Below, one piece after another: positions 17,880 through 25,573 of a stretch of DNA of 44,110 nucleotides (position 1 is the first letter of the stretch; every line of letters starts with the position of its first letter). The notes under the pieces are model-generated. The model was not told the origin of the DNA and did no database searches. It saw only the letters and a list, made by a program, of their open reading frames with translations. Location: positions 1-44,110 of the forward strand of contig NZ_JADYTF010000015.1 in the NCBI RefSeq assembly GCF_021530995.1. The letters run 5' to 3'. Position numbers and translations under genes: made by a program. The DNA is from Bacteroides caecigallinarum (GTDB lineage Bacteria > Bacteroidota > Bacteroidia > Bacteroidales > Bacteroidaceae).

Positions 17880-20005
17880 TTATAAATCCAATTACCTACT
17901 TTATCATAATATTGCGTCTCTGCCCATCCGTGCGGGTCGGAGAAAGAAAGACTCTCGTTAGGATCGCCTTTTTGTTCAGGATAGAGCAGCATGATGCTGT
18001 TGTTATTGAAATATTTGGAGACCTGCGTCGGAAGTTTCTCGAAAGAAGAATCGTAAGAAATAGACCCGCACCTCGCACTTACAATAACCAGCAGATGGTC
18101 GTAATTAACCTGCCCGGTCAACAACAACAAGTCTTCCCAATTCTCAAGTTCGGAATAAACGGTGCGCGTGTCCTTGAATTTCTTTTGTATAAAACCGCTG
18201 ATGTATCCCAAAGTACGCAAAGGAGCATAAAAATGCACCCTGCACCCAAGCTGGCTGCTCAAACGGCACATATATGTTATCCATCTGGTAAAACCGTGCT
18301 CGAACTCGGCTTTTGGAGGCACCGCCACAATTATTCGGCGCAACGTATTGACAGGTATCAGGAAACGCACAATCATCACTTGCAAATATGTATTCTTCAA
18401 CAAATTCTCTGTCATGTTACCGAAAAAAGAGTCAACGATGCTCGCCTTATAATGCAAACCTATGATAATGTCAGTCGCATCACATTCCTTTGCCGTATGA
18501 AGAATGCCTGTTGTTATGTTCAAATCAAAACGGCTAACAGTCTTCATCCGCACATTGGTTGACGCTGCTATCTGGGCCGCCCGCTCCAAGTTACGCTTGC
18601 TTCGCATTTCCTGCTTCACCGAATCGTTGTTGTCGTTGATGACACTAAGCGCAACCAAATTGTCGCTTATCTTTTCGTTGCGCAAGACCAACGCCAAACT
18701 CATCAAGCTTTCCAAAGTTTCCGGATTAGCTATAGGAACCAGGAAACGCTCTTTTTCATGCTCTTTGCCTTCATCCAAGCCTACATCGTCGCTCGTGGCA
18801 ATCTGCTTGGCCGTGTGTTCGGTAATGAACGAACTGACAACACATGTCACCAATATAAGCAAAATCGTCCCGTTCAACACATCTTCGTTCAACAGCCGCT
18901 CACCGGAGGGAAGGATAATGTCGTAACCCACCAATACCGCCGCCAGAGTGGCCGCCGCCTGCGCGTTGCTCAGCCCGAACATCAACTCACGCTCCACGGC
19001 ACGCATCCGGAAAATCTTCTGAGTCAACCACGAAGCTATCCATTTCCCGACCAATGCCACCACAATCATCACAGAAGCTACCTTTATAGAATCTATATGC
19101 CCGAACAACACGTTTACGTTTATCAGCATGCCGACACCTATAAGGAAATAAGGGATGAACAACGCGTTACCCACAAACTCCAAATGATTCATCAGCGGTG
19201 ACACGTGAGGAATCAAACGGTTCAATACCAATCCGGCCAAGAACGCTCCCAATATACCTTCCATGCCAACGATTTCCATCAGTCCGGCACCAAGGAACAC
19301 CATCGCCATGACAAAAATATATTGCACCACATTGTCACTATAACGGCGGAAGAACCAGCGGGCTATAGGCGGGAAAGTGTACATAATGATGGCTCCAAGC
19401 ACTAACACTTTCAACACCAGCCATACCCAGAACATATCCGAAGTCTCGCCTTTATACAGGCCGCCGATGACTGCCAACACAAGCAAAGTAAGGGTATCTG
19501 TCACCGCCGTACCCCCTACCGCGATACCTACAGCCCGATGGCGGTTTATGCCGTAACGGATGACAATGGGGTAAGCGATAAGAGTATGCGACGCATACAT
19601 ACTGGCAAGCAATACCGAAGAGACGACTCCATAGCCCAAGATGTTTACATTGGTCCAAAAACCGATGCCCAACGGAATGACGAAGGCCAACAACCCCAAT
19701 ACCATCGCTTTTCCACGTATGCTCTTGAAGTCCTCCATATTCATTTCCAGACCGGCAAGGAACATGATATAATACAGTCCTACTTTCCCGAACAGTTCAA
19801 AGCTGCTGTCGCGCGCCAGGATATTAAATCCATGCTCACCGATAACGACTCCGGCCAATATCATTCCTATGATGTGCGGAATATGCAGTTTTTCCAAGAT
19901 AATAGGAGCAAGCAATATGATTACCAGCACCAAAAAGAAAATCCACGTCGGGTCTGTTATGGGGAAATGAAAATCAAGGTCTAGTAAATTGAGCAAATCT
20001 TTCAT
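17858..20005 (-). CDS. CPA2-type cation:proton antiporter with cytoplasmic USP-like tail
   Basis: The 715-residue inner-membrane protein exchanges Na+ or K+ for H+. Residues 1 to about 400 form the Kef/NapA-like transport domain of 12-13 membrane segments, starting ILEKLHIPHIIGMILAGVVIGEHGFNIL. The family ion-binding region is GAFLAGLVLNRLIPH. Instead of a KTN/RCK domain, residues about 425-710 look like two tandem UspA-like halves: VPIANPETLESLMSLALVLRN, then IIVAVPPKAEFEHGFTRWITYMCRLSSQLG. USP domains bind ATP or other nucleotides in related transporters, so transport may respond to energy state (inference). It is first in a tight minus-strand run with tcdA, lolD and the cvfB-like gene. Its promoter faces that of asd. 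Confidence 0.88.
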   Translation of the reverse strand: MKDLLNLLDLDFHFPITDPTWIFFLVLVIILLAPIILEKLHIPHIIGMILAGVVIGEHGFNILARDSSFELFGKVGLYYIMFLAGLEMNMEDFKSIRGKAMVLGLLAFVIPLGIGFWTNVNILGYGVVSSVLLASMYASHTLIAYPIVIRYGINRHRAVGIAVGGTAVTDTLTLLVLAVIGGLYKGETSDMFWVWLVLKVLVLGAIIMYTFPPIARWFFRRYSDNVVQYIFVMAMVFLGAGLMEIVGMEGILGAFLAGLVLNRLIPHVSPLMNHLEFVGNALFIPYFLIGVGMLINVNVLFGHIDSIKVASVMIVVALVGKWIASWLTQKIFRMRAVERELMFGLSNAQAAATLAAVLVGYDIILPSGERLLNEDVLNGTILLILVTCVVSSFITEHTAKQIATSDDVGLDEGKEHEKERFLVPIANPETLESLMSLALVLRNEKISDNLVALSVINDNNDSVKQEMRSKRNLERAAQIAASTNVRMKTVSRFDLNITTGILHTAKECDATDIIIGLHYKASIVDSFFGNMTENLLKNTYLQVMIVRFLIPVNTLRRIIVAVPPKAEFEHGFTRWITYMCRLSSQLGCRVHFYAPLRTLGYISGFIQKKFKDTRTVYSELENWEDLLLLTGQVNYDHLLVIVSARCGSISYDSSFEKLPTQVSKYFNNNSIMLLYPEQKGDPNESLSFSDPHGWAETQYYDKVGNWIYKWFKKNS

Positions 20006-20036
20006 AAATTCGTATCGTAATTTTTCATTTATTGAA

Positions 20037-20067
20037 CAAAAATAGAAAAAAAATTCCGAGTTTCAAT
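20037..20067 (-). promoter_or_regulatory. promoter of antiporter-tcdA-lolD-cvfB run
   Basis: On the minus strand ATTG (20067-20064), a 19-bp spacer and TATTTTTG (20044-20037) match the Bacteroidetes promoter with one change in the -33 box. Transcription would start about 25 nt before the antiporter ATG. Confidence 0.5.
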
Positions 20068-20087
20068 ATTTATCAGTCAGAATGTTT

Positions 20088-20095
20088 TATTTTTG
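20088..20095 (+). promoter_or_regulatory. -7 box for asd
   Basis: TATTTTTG matches TAnnTTTG and lies about 92 bp before the asd ATG, leaving an 80-nt AT-rich leader. The -33 box is not clear. I see no lysine riboswitch in the leader. Confidence 0.45.
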
Positions 20096-20186
20096 CAGTC
20101 TAAATAATAACAAACGATACAATACGACTAAAATTTACGAATATATAATAGTTAGGGAAATATTAACTTAATAGATTTATAAAGAC

Positions 20187-21197
20187 ATGAAAGTAGCAAT
20201 TGTTGGTGCGAGCGGAGCCGTAGGACAAGAGTTCCTGAGAGTGCTCGAAGAAAGAGATTTTCCTTTAGATGAATTAGTTTTGTTCGGTTCCTCACGTAGT
20301 GCAGGACGAAAATACACATTCCGTGGAAAAGAAATAGAAGTCAAACTTCTGCAGCACAACGATGATTTTAAGGGTGTTGACATAGCCTTTACCTCCGCCG
20401 GAGCCGGTACTTCGAAAGAATTTGCGGAAACAATAACCAAGTACGGAGCTGTCATGATAGACAATTCCAGTGCTTTCCGTATGGATAACGATATTCCACT
20501 GGTAGTTCCGGAAGTCAATGCCGCAGATGCATTAGACCGCCCACGTGGCATTATAGCAAATCCAAACTGCACAACCATACAGATGGTTGTGGCACTAAAA
20601 GCCATAGAAAACCTTACACATATAAAACGCGTCCACGTATCAACATACCAGGCTGCCAGCGGTGCAGGTGCAGCAGCTATGGACGAACTTTACGAACAGT
20701 ATCGTCAGGTATTGGCCAACGAGCCTGTAACAGTTGAAAAATTCGCTTATCAGCTAGCATTCAACCTCATCCCTCAGATTGACGTATTCACTGAAAACGG
20801 TTATACTAAGGAAGAAATGAAGATGTACAACGAAACACGTAAAATCATGCACTCAGACGTTAAGGTAAGTGCAACTTGTGTTCGTGTTCCTGCCCTTCGT
20901 TCACACTCAGAAAGCATTTGGATTGAAACAGAACGTCCTGTATCAGTAGAAGAGGCTCGCGAAGCATTCTCAAAAGGCGAAGGACTTGTTCTGATGGACA
21001 ATCCTGCAGAAAAAGAATATCCTATGCCATTGTTCCTTGCAGGCAAGGATCCTGTTTACGTTGGTCGTATCCGTAAGGATTTGGCAGACGAAAACGGACT
21101 TACATTCTGGATTGTGGGTGACCAGATCAAGAAAGGTGCTGCACTGAATGCCGTACAAATAGCAGAATACCTCATCAAGGTCAAGAATATAGGATAA
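20187..21197 (+). CDS. asd: aspartate-semialdehyde dehydrogenase
   Basis: Asd reduces L-aspartyl-4-phosphate to aspartate semialdehyde with NADPH, the branch-point step toward lysine, diaminopimelate, threonine and methionine. The 336-residue product has the NADP-binding start [18 protein letters not shown], the catalytic Cys128 in NPNCTTIQM, the substrate-binding Gln155 in TYQAASGAG, and the acid/base His near residue 240 in [13 protein letters not shown]. Length is normal. It stands alone with its own promoter and terminator. The LysO-type lysine exporter pair downstream is separated by a terminator and a predicted small RNA, yet the theme of lysine metabolism is shared. Confidence 0.96.
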   Translation: MKVAIVGASGAVGQEFLRVLEERDFPLDELVLFGSSRSAGRKYTFRGKEIEVKLLQHNDDFKGVDIAFTSAGAGTSKEFAETITKYGAVMIDNSSAFRMDNDIPLVVPEVNAADALDRPRGIIANPNCTTIQMVVALKAIENLTHIKRVHVSTYQAASGAGAAAMDELYEQYRQVLANEPVTVEKFAYQLAFNLIPQIDVFTENGYTKEEMKMYNETRKIMHSDVKVSATCVRVPALRSHSESIWIETERPVSVEEAREAFSKGEGLVLMDNPAEKEYPMPLFLAGKDPVYVGRIRKDLADENGLTFWIVGDQIKKGAALNAVQIAEYLIKVKNIG

Positions 21198-21221
21198 TTG
21201 ACCATATATCCAATAAACAGC

Positions 21222-21262
21222 AAAGGAGGTTTCAGCCCAATAAAACTGAAACCTCCTTTTTT
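21222..21262 (+). terminator. intrinsic terminator of asd
   Basis: AAAGGAGGTTTCAG at 21222-21235 pairs perfectly with CTGAAACCTCCTTT at 21246-21259, a 14-bp stem with a 10-nt loop, and a run of six T residues ends at 21262. Confidence 0.85.
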
Positions 21263-21366
21263 ATCTATACCAAACATGGTTTACTAAATAAAAAAAATAT
21301 ACTGTTTTTTTAAACAAAACGACTTGTCATTTTTCTTAAACATATCAGACCTATACATACGGACAT

Positions 21367-21429
21367 AAAAAAAGGAGTACCGCTGTACTCCAACCTTTAT
21401 TAACCTTAAATCTAATACTATGAAAAACA
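21367..21429 (-). ncRNA. predicted small RNA, about 63 nt
   Basis: A perfect promoter (see 21435-21465) points leftwards into a stretch with no open reading frame. It ends in a strong intrinsic terminator: GGAGTAC at 21391-21385 on the minus strand pairs with GTACTCC at 21380-21374 around a 4-nt loop, followed by seven U residues (21373-21367). The region between holds AGTATTAGATTTAAGGTTAA. Nothing in it codes for protein on this strand. A promoter plus terminator only about 60 nt apart is the pattern of a trans-acting sRNA. Similar short terminator-ended RNAs are common in Bacteroides intergenic regions, but I cannot assign this one to a named family. The 350 bp between asd and the LysO genes otherwise holds only the asd terminator. 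Confidence 0.5.
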
Positions 21430-21434
21430 CGATG

Positions 21435-21465
21435 CAAAGGTAAGGAGTTTTTTTTAATTTGCAAA
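21435..21465 (-). promoter_or_regulatory. promoter of the predicted small RNA
   Basis: The minus strand has TTTG (21465-21462), a 19-bp spacer and TACCTTTG (21442-21435), a full match to the Bacteroidetes promoter. No minus-strand gene lies downstream within reach before the asd terminator, only the predicted sRNA. Confidence 0.65.
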
Positions 21466-21547
21466 TTTGAAATAAACAAATCAATGGTTTATAACACGAT
21501 TTACATGTAGTATATCTTTATTAACTAAATATCCACAAATCAAGCGT

Positions 21548-21829
21548 ATGTTCACAGTAATTCTAATAATGTTTACCGGTATTATTATAGGTGTTTTCAC
21601 CCGAAAATATCCGTTGAAACCAATCAACAGACTAATAACATTTCTTATATGGTTGTTATTATTCATTCTCGGCATCGAGGTAGGCGGCAACCAGGAGATT
21701 ATAAACGGACTAGCCACCCTTGGCCTGGAAGCCATCATAATTACAATCTGTGCAGTATTGGGCAGCTGTACCTGTGCATGGGCATTATGGTATGTCCTCT
21801 ACAAAAGAAAGAAAGGAGCAAAAGTATGA
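21548..21829 (+). CDS. LysO-family exporter, N-terminal piece (separate gene)
   Basis: This 93-residue membrane protein has about three hydrophobic segments (residues 1-17, 29-46, 58-84) and matches the N-terminal part of LysO/YbjE lysine exporters: MFTGIIIGVFTRKYP...FILGIEVGGNQEII. In E. coli LysO is one protein of about 300 residues. Here the same content is split in two genes, which overlap in the sequence ATGA at 21826-21829 (start of the second, stop of the first). That junction means coupled translation and a two-subunit carrier. The split arrangement is known in Bacteroidetes and some other bacteria, so it is not a frameshift artefact. Predicted activity is L-lysine (or thialysine) export across the inner membrane. 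Confidence 0.8.
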   Translation: MFTVILIMFTGIIIGVFTRKYPLKPINRLITFLIWLLLFILGIEVGGNQEIINGLATLGLEAIIITICAVLGSCTCAWALWYVLYKRKKGAKV

Positions 21830-22428
21830 AAGGCAGTCTTATTATCGTAGGTTTCTTTATTTTGGGGTGTATCACAGGATTGTATAATATTCTGCCATTG
21901 GATATTTCAGAAACAGACATCAGCTTCTATGCTTTATGTGCACTAATGTTCTCCGTAGGACTAAGCATAGGCAATGATCCGCAAACTATAAAAAACTTCC
22001 GTGCCCTAAATCCCAGACTGGTATTCCTACCTGTCATGACAATCCTCGGTACATTGGCGGGAGCAGCAGTGGCCAGCCTCATCCTGACGCACAGAACAAC
22101 AGCTGAATGTATGGCTGTAGGAAGCGGATTCGGGTATTATTCGCTATCAAGCATATTCATTACAGAATATAAGGGAGCAGAATTAGGAACAATGGCTCTG
22201 CTATCAAATATTTCAAGAGAAATTATAACTCTACTGGCTGCACCATTACTTGTAAGATGGTTCGGAAACCTGGCTCCTATTTCATCAGGAGGTGCTACAA
22301 CAATGGATACCACATTACCCATAATTACAAGATGCAGCGGACAGGAATTTGTAGTTGTTTCAATATTTCATGGTTTTGTAGTAGACTTCAGCGTTCCGTT
22401 TCTAGTCACTTTCTTCTGTTCTTTATAA
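21826..22428 (+). CDS. LysO-family exporter, C-terminal piece
   Basis: The 200-residue integral membrane protein corresponds to the larger C-terminal part of LysO. It shows LMFSVGLSIGNDPQTIKNFRALNPR and the family block AVGSGFGYYSLSSIFITEYKGAELGTMALLSNISREI at about residues 99-135, in which the GFGYYSLS and SNISRE stretches are characteristic. About six membrane segments are visible. I chose the start at 21826 because it forms the ATGA overlap with the preceding gene; the reading frame is open further upstream but there it only shadows that gene. It probably assembles with the N-terminal piece. The product ends in a membrane segment (VDFSVPFLVTFFCSL). Confidence 0.85.
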   Translation: MKGSLIIVGFFILGCITGLYNILPLDISETDISFYALCALMFSVGLSIGNDPQTIKNFRALNPRLVFLPVMTILGTLAGAAVASLILTHRTTAECMAVGSGFGYYSLSSIFITEYKGAELGTMALLSNISREIITLLAAPLLVRWFGNLAPISSGGATTMDTTLPIITRCSGQEFVVVSIFHGFVVDFSVPFLVTFFCSL

Positions 22429-22463
22429 TGAACTAAATCGCCTTGAAAATACCTTTGAAAAAA

Positions 22464-22517
22464 CGTGGGCAAATTCGACCTAAAACACGGGCACGTTTTA
22501 GATCGAATTTGCCCACG
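22464..22517. repeat. 54-bp near-perfect palindrome
   Basis: CGTGGGCAAATTCGA at 22464-22478 is repeated as its exact reverse complement at 22503-22517. After one mismatch the pairing continues for 7 more bp (22480-22486 with 22495-22501), leaving an 8-nt loop ACGGGCAC. The 23-position stem is far more GC-rich than its surroundings. It could terminate the LysO transcript, but no T-run follows directly, and its length suggests a REP-like or MITE-like repeat. Copies elsewhere in the genome would decide. Confidence 0.65.
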
Positions 22518-22594
22518 CTTTAAAATATTCTTTTAGGAGGTAATTTTTAGGGGCTGATTAAGCCGTTTAGGAACTGTAATTTGCATACTAATTT

Positions 22595-22626
22595 ATTGTT
22601 TTTCATAAAATAAAAATCTACATTTG
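22595..22626 (+). promoter_or_regulatory. promoter of the DUF4377-like lipoprotein gene
   Basis: ATTG (22595-22598), a 20-bp spacer and TACATTTG (22619-22626) match the Bacteroidetes promoter. The predicted leader before the ATG at 22655 is about 22 nt. Confidence 0.5.
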
Positions 22627-22654
22627 CTTATGGAAACCAATACATGTAATCGAA

Positions 22655-23542
22655 ATGAAAACTTCAGAAATCTTGAAAACACTTGTATTATTAATCTGTA
22701 CATCCATATTTATAAGCTGCCAGAAGGAAGAAGAAGGCAGAAAAATTACAGGTTATGAAGAATATACCATCACAGTAGCATCAGAAAAAGTGCCGGGACT
22801 GTTATTTTCATCCGGTGACAATCACTTATCAGAAGTATATGCGGTAATGAGGGAACATTCTGCTGTATGGGAACAGCTTGGAAGTATAAAAGGATTTGAA
22901 TACGAACCGGGATATGAATATACTTTACGCATAAGTGAGACCAACTATCTTGATCATAGTATGGGAGATCCGGCATGGACAGAATATGAGCTGCTGAAAC
23001 TTATTTCAAAAGAAGAAAAAACATCTGATAATGTTCCAAACAATTTTATCCCTGAATGGTTCTACACAGAATACTGCACCGGCATTGATTCTGAATTCAG
23101 ATATTATATTGATGCGGAAAATAAATCTGTCATAGAAGAAGATTTAAACTCAAACCCAATGATTACATTCGGCGGTCTGGATTGCTATATGGACAACAAC
23201 TGGACAAGATGGCTCCTTGTAAACGAAAAAAAGGAAATAGGCATGCTTGGTTTCATAAAAAAAGAAAGCAAGGAGAGTGCTGACTTCCCTGAATCATATA
23301 AAAATCTCAAGCCTGAGGGAACGGTAACAAGAACTATGGAATGGACTTTCATTATAGGCAATAATCCTGAAAACGAAGAAAATGCAATAAAATATGATGT
23401 ATTCATCTGCAATCCTTCAAAAAGCAAATCTGCCGGTCCTACATCTGTTCCATATTTCTATAAAGATTTTACACAGTATTATCAGGAAAAATATCCCGAA
23501 TATGAAATAAAAAATGTAGTGGTTTGTTATAATGAAAAATAA
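22655..23542 (+). CDS. lipoprotein with DUF4377-like domain
   Basis: The 295-residue product is a lipoprotein (LLICTSIFISCQKEEE, lipobox Cys at about residue 22). Residues about 55-120 resemble the DUF4377 domain: IKGFEYEPGYEYTLRISETNY followed by a stretch ending in TEYELLKLISKE (each shown is only part of the block). The rest (about 125-295) is acidic and has no family I recognise; it contains many Glu, Trp and Tyr residues and looks like a globular beta-rich domain. The function of DUF4377 proteins is unknown, though the domain is sometimes linked to envelope stress proteins such as META/HslJ. The protein should sit in the inner or outer membrane facing the periplasm or the surface. It has its own promoter. 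Confidence 0.6.
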   Translation: MKTSEILKTLVLLICTSIFISCQKEEEGRKITGYEEYTITVASEKVPGLLFSSGDNHLSEVYAVMREHSAVWEQLGSIKGFEYEPGYEYTLRISETNYLDHSMGDPAWTEYELLKLISKEEKTSDNVPNNFIPEWFYTEYCTGIDSEFRYYIDAENKSVIEEDLNSNPMITFGGLDCYMDNNWTRWLLVNEKKEIGMLGFIKKESKESADFPESYKNLKPEGTVTRTMEWTFIIGNNPENEENAIKYDVFICNPSKSKSAGPTSVPYFYKDFTQYYQEKYPEYEIKNVVVCYNEK

Positions 23543-23686
23543 CGTATTCCCTACCTATACTGCCGACACTTGTCAGCAAAAACATATATCTGCATAGCAC
23601 AAAAACAATTGTCTGAAAAAAGAGCGTTGTTATTAAAATAAAATATACCTTTATAGCTCACAAGCAAACTAAACATAATTCTAAAA

Positions 23687-24268
23687 ATGTCTAACTTCAA
23701 CACATACATGACAGGCATCGATACCGTTTTTTACAGAAACCTGTGTCTGGAAAAAGGAGAATTGCGCCAATATAAAAAGAACGAGTATATACAGAAAGAA
23801 GGAGAAATTTTTCCATATTGTGGGTTATTGGAATCGGGTATAGTAAAATACACTTGCAGAAATGTAACGGAAGGGAAAGATTACAATATAGGTTTCTCAT
23901 TTCCCGATGAATTTGTGGCAGATTATCCTTTCTGTATTTACGGCATGAAAGCGGAAATCAACATTCAGGCTATCACTGATTGTAAAATCCTCTTTTGCCA
24001 TTCTGATGTTATAAACAATGAATATGATAATAGCGTAAAGGGACAACATATGGCACGTATCGCAGCCGAACAACTCTTTAATCAGGTATATCTGAGATAC
24101 ATAGATTTATATCGTTTCACACCAGAAGAAAGATATATACGACTTCTGGAAAAATATCCTGACATTATCCAACTGATACCATTAAAAGAAATAGCATCCT
24201 ATCTGAGAATAACCCCTATACATTTGAGCAGAATCAGACGGAAACAAACTCTTTACATGAAAGAATAA
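23687..24268 (+). CDS. Crp/Fnr-family transcription regulator
   Basis: The 193-residue cytoplasmic protein has a cyclic-nucleotide-binding-like beta-barrel (about residues 15-115). The family turn YIQKEGEIFPYCGLLESGIVKY is visible as residues 35-46 (YIQKEGEIFPYC) and the following strand. A dimerisation helix and a C-terminal HTH at about 165-190 follow (LKEIASYLRITPIHLSRIRRK). Residues needed to bind cAMP (the R and E of the phosphate cassette) are not evident, as in most Bacteroidetes members, so the ligand is unknown. It stands between two lipoprotein genes on the same strand and may control the downstream lipoprotein/PagL-like cluster; this is inference from position. No binding site is identified. 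Confidence 0.85.
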   Translation: MSNFNTYMTGIDTVFYRNLCLEKGELRQYKKNEYIQKEGEIFPYCGLLESGIVKYTCRNVTEGKDYNIGFSFPDEFVADYPFCIYGMKAEINIQAITDCKILFCHSDVINNEYDNSVKGQHMARIAAEQLFNQVYLRYIDLYRFTPEERYIRLLEKYPDIIQLIPLKEIASYLRITPIHLSRIRRKQTLYMKE

Positions 24269-24327
24269 AAAATGTTTAGAAAAAACAAGAAAAGTAATTT
24301 AAAAGAAGATTTTTTGGAACATTTAAT

Positions 24328-24335
24328 TATATTTG
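24328..24335 (+). promoter_or_regulatory. -7 box for lipoprotein/PagL-like cluster
   Basis: TATATTTG matches TAnnTTTG and lies 31 bp before the ATG at 24366. The -33 region is poor, which would suit a promoter that needs an activator such as the Crp/Fnr protein encoded just upstream. Confidence 0.4.
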
Positions 24336-24365
24336 TATGAATATAAAACCATAGTTACAAAAACC

Positions 24366-25544
24366 ATGAAATTTCACTCATTCTTCATATCATTATTATG
24401 CGTTGTATTCTTTGCCGCCTGCGACAAGGAAGAGATTTACCCGACATTCTCTTTTGATGAAAACGGAGAATGCTATATACCTGATATCTCAAATATATCA
24501 ATGGAAGAATTTAAATCATCAGTAGTAGGATATGGATGGAAACACGTTATTACACATGAAATAGGCAGCGACGGTAAATGTTCAACAAAAGACTATTATG
24601 AAGGCCTAGATGGAGGAGGATCAAGCCAATATTATTTCGAGTCATCTGAATCACTAAAAGAATACATGTATGTAGATGCTTTTCCAGCTAATGGATATTT
24701 AACATACGCCTATGAATATGAGAATGGTAACAGGATAAGCCAAAATGGCAATCTAATAATGCGTATTGTTTCTTTGAAAGGAGATGTTATGAAAATCATC
24801 GATTATCTTGGCATTCGTGCAGATGGAGTAAAAATTTACGGGTACTCCACATACAGACGTATGAGCAGTGGAGAACTGACAGAAGTACAGAATGCTTATC
24901 CTACAGATCTATCGAATATTAAAAATATTACCACATCCATAAACAATGAAGTCAATATCATCTCAGGAAACCAATTTGAGTTCGATGTTCTTTCTTACAA
25001 CGGTTCATATACCATAAAAGCAATAAACGAGGAATCATGCGAAATAATACGTGAGGGCAACCACGTCAAAATAAAATTGCTTACAAACGGAGCCTGCATA
25101 ATCATATCCGACAGGTTCAGACATTTTGAATTCAGTCTTTTCTCAACAGACGAAGAAATGGAGCCGAAGGGAACAGACATCTACGATTTGAACTATAGCG
25201 AAGTGGTATTCAACAAGAATATGGAATTCATTGAGCCATCAGCAAACAGACCACTAAGCTATGAAAACTCAAGCTTAGAAACTACCACCCGTGATGGATA
25301 TGCCGGAAGTATTATAAGTCATTACAACCGTTCGTACATGCTCGTTGTCGATACCGACAAGAAAGCAAGACTCATACATTTACAGAACGGCAGACTCTAT
25401 CTGAAAGAACTTCTACCGGAAGAGACTTTACTGTCATTAGTAGAGAAAGGAAACGGAAGCTCTATTTCATATAAACTCGAATTGACCACTGCCGACAGAA
25501 GAGTCTTTCAGATTCTGCCTTTCAAGGTTACTTATAAGGAATAA
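24366..25544 (+). CDS. lipoprotein of unknown function, first of pair
   Basis: I do not recognise the family. From the ATG at 24366 the product is 392 residues with a lipoprotein signal (SLLCVVFFAACDKEE, Cys about residue 19). An upstream in-frame start would add 11 residues before the signal and is unlikely. The N-terminal third contains SMEEFKSSVVGYGWKHVITHEI, a segment that recurs in Bacteroidetes hypothetical lipoproteins describing a short text-like repeat of Trp, His and Gly (here residues about 46-67). The remainder is beta-rich; residues about 170-280 look like an Ig-like or BACON-like unit (NNEVNIISGNQFEFDVLSYNG). It is 30 bp upstream of the second lipoprotein gene and probably co-transcribed with it and the PagL-like gene. 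Confidence 0.6.
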   Translation: MKFHSFFISLLCVVFFAACDKEEIYPTFSFDENGECYIPDISNISMEEFKSSVVGYGWKHVITHEIGSDGKCSTKDYYEGLDGGGSSQYYFESSESLKEYMYVDAFPANGYLTYAYEYENGNRISQNGNLIMRIVSLKGDVMKIIDYLGIRADGVKIYGYSTYRRMSSGELTEVQNAYPTDLSNIKNITTSINNEVNIISGNQFEFDVLSYNGSYTIKAINEESCEIIREGNHVKIKLLTNGACIIISDRFRHFEFSLFSTDEEMEPKGTDIYDLNYSEVVFNKNMEFIEPSANRPLSYENSSLETTTRDGYAGSIISHYNRSYMLVVDTDKKARLIHLQNGRLYLKELLPEETLLSLVEKGNGSSISYKLELTTADRRVFQILPFKVTYKE

Positions 25545-25573
25545 GTGTGCCTATTATTATTACACAAATAATT

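Noticed and set aside
17912-18562. 216-codon plus-strand frame opposite the antiporter
   Set aside because: Shadow of the antiporter gene, which has full family motifs.
21420-21443. 7-codon ORF (MKNTMQR) that could be a leader peptide of the LysO genes
   Set aside because: It lies over the minus-strand -7 box, and the hairpin beside it faces the other way with its U-run on the minus strand, so the sRNA reading explains it better.
23556-23580. Imperfect hairpin after the DUF4377-like gene
   Set aside because: Seven of eight pairs with a 2-nt loop and no T-run on the plus strand; too weak to call a terminator.
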